Shown in pieces: positions 59,785 through 64,000 of a stretch of 64,000 nt of DNA. The stretch spans positions 1 to 64,000 of the forward strand of contig CAVXHJ010000006.1 in the NCBI GenBank assembly GCA_963761435.1, in the 5' to 3' direction. The notes below the pieces were generated by a model that was not told the DNA's origin, made no database searches, and saw only the letters and a program-made list of their open reading frames with translations. Source of the DNA: Roseiarcus sp963761435 (GTDB lineage: Bacteria; Pseudomonadota; Alphaproteobacteria; Rhizobiales; Beijerinckiaceae). How positions within the stretch are numbered: position 1 is the stretch's first letter; each line of letters begins with the position of its first letter. A program made the translations under genes and the position numbers.

Positions 59785-60783
59785 ATGCTCAAAGTCGGTC
59801 TTCTCGGCGCCGGCCGCATCGGCAACGTTCACGCGAAAGCGATCTCTTCCCACCCGGGGAGCAGGCTCGTGGCCGTGTCGGACGTCAATTCCGAGGCCGC
59901 CTCAAAGCTCGCGGCCCTCTACGGCGCCGAGGCGCGCAGCAACGAGGCCATCATCGGCGACAAGGCGATCGACGCCGTCCTGATCGCGAGCTCGACCAGC
60001 ACGCATTCCGATTTGATCGAGGCCGCGACCAGAGCCGGAAAGGCGGCGCTGTGCGAAAAGCCGGTCGATCTCAGCCTCGCGCGAGCGCTCGCCTGCCAGA
60101 AAGCGGTCGCCCCGACAGGGCGCCCGGTCATGATCGGCTTCAACCGCCGCTTCGACCCCAATTTCGCGGCGCTCAAGGCGTCGCTGGACAAGGGCGAAAT
60201 CGGGAAGAGCGAACTCCTGGCGGTCACCTCGTTCGATCCCGCGCCGCCGCCGATCTCGTATGTGAAGGTGTCGGGCGGGCTGTTCCGCGACATGATGATC
60301 CACGATTTCGACATTACCTGCTGGATCATGGGCGCCACCCCCGACCAGGTGACGGCGGTCGGAACCTCGATTGTCGATCCGGAGATCGGCAAGGCTGGCG
60401 ACATCGATACGGCCGTCGTCACGCTGCGCTACAGCGACGGCCGGATCGCGGTCATCAAGAACAGCCGCCGGGCGGCTTACGGCTACGACCAGCGGATCGA
60501 GATCCTGGGCTCCGCGGGCCTGCTCGCCGCCGCCAATGTGCTCGAAAGCACGGTTTCAAAAGCGACGTCCGCCGGCGTCGTGAGCGCGAAGCCGGAGTAT
60601 TTCTTCCTCGAGCGCTACATGCGCGCTTACGCCGCCGAATGGGCGGCCTTCGTCGACGCGGTCACGAAGAACACCCCGCTTCCGGTAACCCTGGCGGACG
60701 GCGTGAACGCGCTCGCCATCGCGGAAGCGGCTGCGCGCTCCGCCAAATCGAAATCGACAGTCGATCTGGCCTCCGTATTTTGA
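59785..60783 (+). CDS. iolG: Inositol 2-dehydrogenase
   Basis: First step of inositol catabolism: NAD-dependent oxidation of myo-inositol to 2-keto-myo-inositol. The 332-residue protein has KVGLLGAGRIGNVHAKAI (Rossmann), ALCEKPVDLS with the lysine and proline of the EKP motif, GFNRRFDPNF, and GLFRDMMIHDFDITCWIMG with the catalytic D and H; these match IolG/IdhA closely. The ATG at 59785 is preferred over 59779 since GGGAG lies six bases ahead of it. It ends the plus-strand pair with the Hyi-like gene. Confidence 0.94.
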   Translation: MLKVGLLGAGRIGNVHAKAISSHPGSRLVAVSDVNSEAASKLAALYGAEARSNEAIIGDKAIDAVLIASSTSTHSDLIEAATRAGKAALCEKPVDLSLARALACQKAVAPTGRPVMIGFNRRFDPNFAALKASLDKGEIGKSELLAVTSFDPAPPPISYVKVSGGLFRDMMIHDFDITCWIMGATPDQVTAVGTSIVDPEIGKAGDIDTAVVTLRYSDGRIAVIKNSRRAAYGYDQRIEILGSAGLLAAANVLESTVSKATSAGVVSAKPEYFFLERYMRAYAAEWAAFVDAVTKNTPLPVTLADGVNALAIAEAAARSAKSKSTVDLASVF

Positions 60784-60934
60784 TCAGGGCGTCGCCCGCT
60801 GGAAAACCAGGGGGCGCATTGCGTCCGGCGGATCGCGGGCTTCGCTCGCCCGTCCGGCGTATCGGCCCTCGGGACCCTCGCTTGCGCCGGAAGCGGCATG
60901 GCCCTATAGGCGGCGGCGTCAACAGGAACACGGC

Positions 60935-61999
60935 ATGGCGCAGGCCCAGAAACGACGCCCGGCTTCGAACTGGGCGCCGGTCGAAGCGCCGCCCCCGCAG
61001 CCTTCCTCGTTCGCCGGGCGTCTGATCGAGACGCTGTCGCGCCGCCGCGCGACGCTCCGACGGTTCGGCATTGGCGCGAGCGTCGTCATCATCGCCATTT
61101 CCGCGACGATTTTTATGCGCACCCTCGTTCGCCTCGATCCGACCAAGGTCAAGGCGGCGATCGCGGGGACGGGCGGCGATCAGATCGCGCTCTCCTTCGC
61201 CTTCACCGCGCTGAGCTACCTCGCGCTCACGGGGTATGACGCTCTCGCGCTCCGCCACCTCCGGATCAAGGTTCCCTACCGGCTGACCGCGCTCGCGTCG
61301 TTCGCCAGCTACGCCTTCTCCTTCACGCTCGGGTTCCCGCTCGTGACCGGAGGAGCGGTCCGCTACTGGATCTATGGGCCCGCGGGCCTCTCGGCCGGCA
61401 AGGTCGCAAGCCTGACGATCGTCGCGGGGATCACGTTCTGGCTCGGCATGGGGCTCGTGGTCGGAGCCGGCTTCCTCTCGGCGTCCGACCCGGTCGCCGA
61501 CATCGACCATTTCCATCCCATCGCCAATCGCCTCATCGGCGCCGGCGTGGTCGGCGCGCTGATCGTCTATCTCGCCTGGATCAGCCGCATACGTTCGCGC
61601 GGGACGGCCGTTCTCGGCGATTTCAGGCTGCCCGGCCCGTTGCTTACTTTGGGACAAATGGCGCTCGGCGTGATCGACATCTGCTCGGCGTCGGCCGCGC
61701 TTTACGTCCTCTTGCCGAAAGCCGAAAGGTTCGGCTTTCCGGTTTTTGCAACCCTCTATTCCTTCGCGGCCGTGCTCGGCATAGCCAGCCACGCGCCGGG
61801 CGGCCTCGGCGTGTTCGAGGCGACGATCCTCCAGGGCGTCGGCGGCTCGGGCGACGCCGTATTGGCTTCGCTCCTGCTCTTTCGCGGCATCTACTACGCC
61901 GTTCCCTTCATCGCCGCGATGGCGATGCTCGGCGGCGTCGAGGCGGCGCGTCGCTGGCGTTCGCTGCGGGAAGCGATGTCGGCCGCGTCCGACGACTAG
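60935..61999 (+). CDS. UPF0104/lysylphosphatidylglycerol synthase-like integral membrane protein
   Basis: A 354-residue membrane protein of the YbhN/UPF0104 (MprF flippase-like) family. A proline-rich cytoplasmic N-terminus of about 40 residues is followed by about eight transmembrane segments. LGFPLVTGGAVRYWIYGPAGLSAGKVA near 130 and SHAPGGLGVFEATIL near 285 are hallmarks. Many members carry only the flippase half; no synthase domain is seen here. It might move a lipid across the membrane, but the substrate is unknown. It is followed 11 bases later by the kinase gene, so the two may be cotranscribed. Confidence 0.85.
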   Translation: MAQAQKRRPASNWAPVEAPPPQPSSFAGRLIETLSRRRATLRRFGIGASVVIIAISATIFMRTLVRLDPTKVKAAIAGTGGDQIALSFAFTALSYLALTGYDALALRHLRIKVPYRLTALASFASYAFSFTLGFPLVTGGAVRYWIYGPAGLSAGKVASLTIVAGITFWLGMGLVVGAGFLSASDPVADIDHFHPIANRLIGAGVVGALIVYLAWISRIRSRGTAVLGDFRLPGPLLTLGQMALGVIDICSASAALYVLLPKAERFGFPVFATLYSFAAVLGIASHAPGGLGVFEATILQGVGGSGDAVLASLLLFRGIYYAVPFIAAMAMLGGVEAARRWRSLREAMSAASDD

Positions 62000-62010
62000 C
62001 GGGCCAAGCG

Positions 62011-63096
62011 ATGAGAAGCGCCGACGCCCGGACGCTCGCCGAAAACGTCGACTCACCCTTCGCGGCGCAGCTCGTGGGCGCGATGCCGGAGCCCGCGATC
62101 ATCGTCGGTCCGGACGAGCGCGCGGCGGCGGCCAATAAACCGGCGCTGGAGCTGTTGCCGGGTCTCAGGGTCGGCGATCCGTTCGTGCTTGGCCTCCGCG
62201 CGCCGGACGTCGTCGACGCGCGCCGGCGGGTGATGGCGAGCGGCGAAGCCGAGACGGTGCAATGGAGCGAACGGGTGCCGGTCGAACGGCTGTTCGATGT
62301 CTGCGTCGCCCCGCTCGCGACGGGAGACGGCGAAGTCGTGGCGACGCTGATCACCTTGCGCGATCAAACCGAAGCACGGCGCGTCGAGCGGCTCCGCGTC
62401 GACTTCATCGCCAACGCCAGCCACGAATTGCGCACGCCGCTCGCCTCGCTCGTCGGCTTCATCGAGACCCTGCAAGGCTCGGCGCGCGACGACGCGAAGG
62501 CGCGCGACCGATTCCTCGCCATCATGCGCGAGCAGGGGCGGCGCATGGCGCGCCTGATCGAGGACCTGCTCTCGCTCTCGCGCATCGAGCAGAAGCAGCA
62601 TGTCCGGCCCGAGACGGTCGTCGATCTCGCGCAGACGACTCGCAGCGTCGTCGATGCGCTGAGCCCGATGGCGGCCGACCTCGGGGTCGAGATCCGCCTC
62701 AGCGCGGCCCAGCCGGTGATGGTCGCTGGCGACCGCGACGAACTCCTGCGGGTGGCCGAGAACCTGATCGAGAACGCGATCAAATACGGCGTCCGGGGCG
62801 ACTCCGAGGCCGCCGGCCTGGTCGAAGTCTCGGTCTCGATGACCGAGAAGGAGGGAAGCCTGAGCGTGCGGGACTATGGGAACGGCATCGCGCCGGAACA
62901 CCTGCCGCGGCTCACCGAGCGCTTCTACCGTGTCGACGCCACCCAGAGCCGGGCCAAGAACGGCACCGGCCTCGGCCTCGCCATCGTCAAGCACATCCTC
63001 ACCCGCCATCGCGGCAGGCTCAGCATCACGAGCCGCGTCGGGCAGGGGTCGTCATTCGTCGTCACGGTGCCGCTGCATCCGACAGCGAAGCCCTGA
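62011..63096 (+). CDS. phoR: PhoR-type sensor histidine kinase without transmembrane segments
   Basis: A 361-residue histidine kinase. A PAS-like domain (about 15-120) precedes the HisKA domain with H138 in FIANASHELRTPL and the ATPase with NLIENAIKYG, DYGNGIAPEHLP, and GTGLGLAIVKHIL, closely matching PhoR. No hydrophobic membrane segment is found at the N-terminus, unlike classical PhoR with membrane anchoring, so it is probably soluble or attached to a partner. No phoB or pst genes are inside the window. The sequence supports a phosphate-type kinase by similarity only. Confidence 0.78.
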   Translation: MRSADARTLAENVDSPFAAQLVGAMPEPAIIVGPDERAAAANKPALELLPGLRVGDPFVLGLRAPDVVDARRRVMASGEAETVQWSERVPVERLFDVCVAPLATGDGEVVATLITLRDQTEARRVERLRVDFIANASHELRTPLASLVGFIETLQGSARDDAKARDRFLAIMREQGRRMARLIEDLLSLSRIEQKQHVRPETVVDLAQTTRSVVDALSPMAADLGVEIRLSAAQPVMVAGDRDELLRVAENLIENAIKYGVRGDSEAAGLVEVSVSMTEKEGSLSVRDYGNGIAPEHLPRLTERFYRVDATQSRAKNGTGLGLAIVKHILTRHRGRLSITSRVGQGSSFVVTVPLHPTAKP

Positions 63097-63139
63097 CGCG
63101 CGCCGGCGCATTCAGCTCTCGGGCCAAATCCATCCAAGC

Positions 63140-63185
63140 AAAACCAAATAAAACCGAGCAAAATGGCTTGGTTTCATTTGGTTTT
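63140..63185. terminator. Long AT-rich inverted repeat between convergent genes, likely bidirectional terminator
   Basis: Arms 63140-63159 (AAAACCAAATAAAACCGAGC) and 63166-63185 (GCTTGGTTTCATTTGGTTTT) pair over 20 bases with one mismatch and one G-U, leaving a six-base loop. It lies between the phoR-like stop and the stop of the convergent hypothetical gene, with A-rich and T-rich flanks in both directions, as expected of a two-way terminator. Confidence 0.7.
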
Positions 63186-63226
63186 AGCCGTCCTAGTCTG
63201 GACTTTTCCCCCGCCCTTCAGCCGAA

Positions 63227-63712
63227 TCACCCAAGCGCGCAGGCCAAGGCTGCGGCTCTTTCGAGCCGCGCGCCATAGGCCGGCGACAATGGTTTGGGGC
63301 GAAACGGGACCCCGAAACCTGCCGGCGCCGGCGGCGGGTCATCGTCATCATTGTCGTTGGCGCGATTCGGGGGCCCGGCCCGCCTCAACCACTTTGAAAT
63401 TACGCTATACCTGCGCCCTGCGGGCGGCAGCGGTTTGCGATCGCTCACGCGGCGGGGCGCCACGTCATCGAGCGAAACCAGCGCTTGCCGAATCGCCTCG
63501 ACTTCAACGACCGCGCCGCTATCGAGCCGCCGCGACGAAGGGGCGTTCTCGACCGCCCGGGCATCCGAAATCCACGACGCCAGGACGGCCCTCTTTTCCG
63601 CCGTGGTCAGGGTCGTATCGCTCGTGACGTCTTCAGGGTGCGTGTAGATCGCCGCTCCATGAGGAAGCGCAGGCGATCGGGTTAACTGAAAAGGGCTAGA
63701 GCTTTGGGTCAT
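63227..63712 (-). CDS. Conserved hypothetical protein (alphaproteobacterial type)
   Basis: A 161-residue protein that I recognise only as a recurrent Hyphomicrobiales hypothetical. The core HPEDVTSDTTLTTAEKRAVLASWISDARAVENAP near residues 25-60 is the conserved part, followed by DSGAVVEVEAIRQALVSLDDV; the C-terminal half is basic and proline- and aspartate-rich (NDNDDDDPPPAP), probably disordered. The start at 63712 follows GGAG; an in-frame ATG at 63772 would add 20 basic residues. It lies directly downstream of the Hsp20 gene on the same strand. The function is unknown. Confidence 0.65.
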   Translation of the reverse strand: MTQSSSPFQLTRSPALPHGAAIYTHPEDVTSDTTLTTAEKRAVLASWISDARAVENAPSSRRLDSGAVVEVEAIRQALVSLDDVAPRRVSDRKPLPPAGRRYSVISKWLRRAGPPNRANDNDDDDPPPAPAGFGVPFRPKPLSPAYGARLERAAALACALG

Positions 63713-63732
63713 CTCCGTTCTCCGCAATCGGA

Positions 63733-63756
63733 GCCTCCCGGCCGAAACCGGGAGGC
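63733..63756 (-). terminator. Hairpin between the Hsp20 and hypothetical genes
   Basis: GCCTCCCGG and CCGGGAGGC form a perfect nine-base-pair stem with a six-base loop, 22 bases after the Hsp20 stop. No T-run follows, so it may be a message-stabilising or partly terminating hairpin that lowers expression of the downstream gene. Confidence 0.5.
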
Positions 63757-63778
63757 GGACCGCAGTCTTCATTCGTAA

Positions 63779-64000
63779 TCAGGCGACCTTCTTGGCGCTG
63801 ATATCGATCTGCTTCGGCTGATTTTCCTGCTTCACAGCCTTGGTTCCGGCGCCTGCGCCGATCTCGATGCGTCGCGGCTTCAGCGCTTCCGGCACCTCGC
63901 GGACGAGGTCGATCGTCAGCAGGCCGTGCTCCAAATTGGCGCCGGCGACCTTCACATGGTCAGCCAGATTGAAGCTCTGCTTGAAGCTCAACGGGATGCC
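63779..64000 (-). CDS. Hsp20/alpha-crystallin family small heat shock protein (partial, 5' end beyond the window)
   Basis: Only the C-terminal 70-odd residues lie in the window. GIPLSFKQSFNLADHVKVAGANLEHGLLTIDLVREVPEA is the end of an IbpA-type alpha-crystallin domain, with the conserved A-x-x-x-n-G-v-L core as GANLEHGLLTIDL. The tail PRRIEIGAGAGTKA contains RIEI, an I-x-I motif that docks neighbouring subunits. The protein would hold unfolded clients for refolding by DnaK. The open frame continues past position 64000, so an apparent start inside the window (MSFKQSF) is not the real one. Confidence 0.9.
   Translation of the reverse strand, partial: GIPLSFKQSFNLADHVKVAGANLEHGLLTIDLVREVPEALKPRRIEIGAGAGTKAVKQENQPKQIDISAKKVA

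Noticed and set aside
60784..60934. Strong terminator after iolG
   Set aside because: A GC-rich hairpin (cgggc/gcccg) can be drawn around 60830-60855 but pairing is imperfect and no T-run follows, so it was not called.
1..64000. CRISPR arrays, rRNA, prophage or transposase genes
   Set aside because: No regularly spaced repeats, rRNA segments, transposase or phage structural motifs were found on either strand.

Overview
The window is a 64 kb piece of a high-GC chromosome, most likely from an alphaproteobacterium of the Hyphomicrobiales (Rhizobiales). Pointers are rhizobial-style CUT2 sugar importers, an inositol pathway with an IolC-DUF2090 fusion, an Hsp20 of the rhizobial IbpA type, a PhoR-type kinase, GTG/TTG starts and dense ATGA/GTGA gene overlaps. 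Genus is not resolved. No phage, insertion sequence, integrase, rRNA or CRISPR array was seen; one tRNA-Ser(CGA) is present.

Layout. 320-6314: a CUT2 sugar importer (single-domain ATPase, permease, binding protein), an enolase-superfamily enzyme, a FadR-type regulator and a divergent cellulase-like glycosidase. 6548-11428: a translationally coupled operon of a PqqD-like protein, an HprK-like kinase, two family-2 glycosyltransferases (the first frameshifted) and a nucleotidyltransferase with a large two-repeat C-terminal region. This looks like the poorly understood PqqD/HprK/nucleotidyltransferase module and is the best candidate here for an undescribed system. 11386-14702: AceE-type pyruvate dehydrogenase with an N-terminal frameshift, and a divergent Lrp-type regulator. 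14738-22504: aldo/keto reductase, an acetoacetate-decarboxylase-family gene broken by two frameshifts, a Gfo/Idh/MocA oxidoreductase, another enolase-superfamily enzyme, and an E1alpha/E1beta/E2 2-oxoacid dehydrogenase set without E3.

22523-29113 (minus): SDR, SMP-30 lactonase, enolase-superfamily dehydratase and a second CUT2 importer (permease frameshifted). This resembles a non-phosphorylative sugar-oxidation operon. 29485-32789 (plus): amidohydrolase-type lactonase, VOC protein, EthD protein and two SDRs. Then come a ketopantoate-reductase-like gene (minus), another SDR, a third, RhaS-like CUT2 importer with two permeases, and a GMC oxidoreductase. 40967-45829 (minus): a fourth CUT2 importer with an L-rhamnose-mutarotase-like protein and an SDR.

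46381-50138: tRNA-Ser, a phosphotransferase/acyl-CoA dehydrogenase pair (a split version of eukaryotic ACAD10/11) and a Gfo/Idh/MocA oxidoreductase. 50244-60783: inositol catabolism (iolB, iolE, iolD, iolC, an SDR, a hydroxypyruvate-isomerase-like protein, iolG). Two toxin-antitoxin modules (brnTA, higBA) flank iolB and separate it from iolEDC. The end holds a UPF0104-type membrane protein, a soluble PhoR-like kinase, a conserved hypothetical gene and the 3' part of an Hsp20 gene.

Taken together this is a carbohydrate-utilisation island: four importers, at least six SDRs, three enolase-superfamily enzymes, two kinds of lactonase and the inositol route. A striking feature is five single-base frameshifts in four genes between 8.2 and 24.2 kb and none evident in the remaining 40 kb. 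That is either local pseudogene formation or local sequence error.
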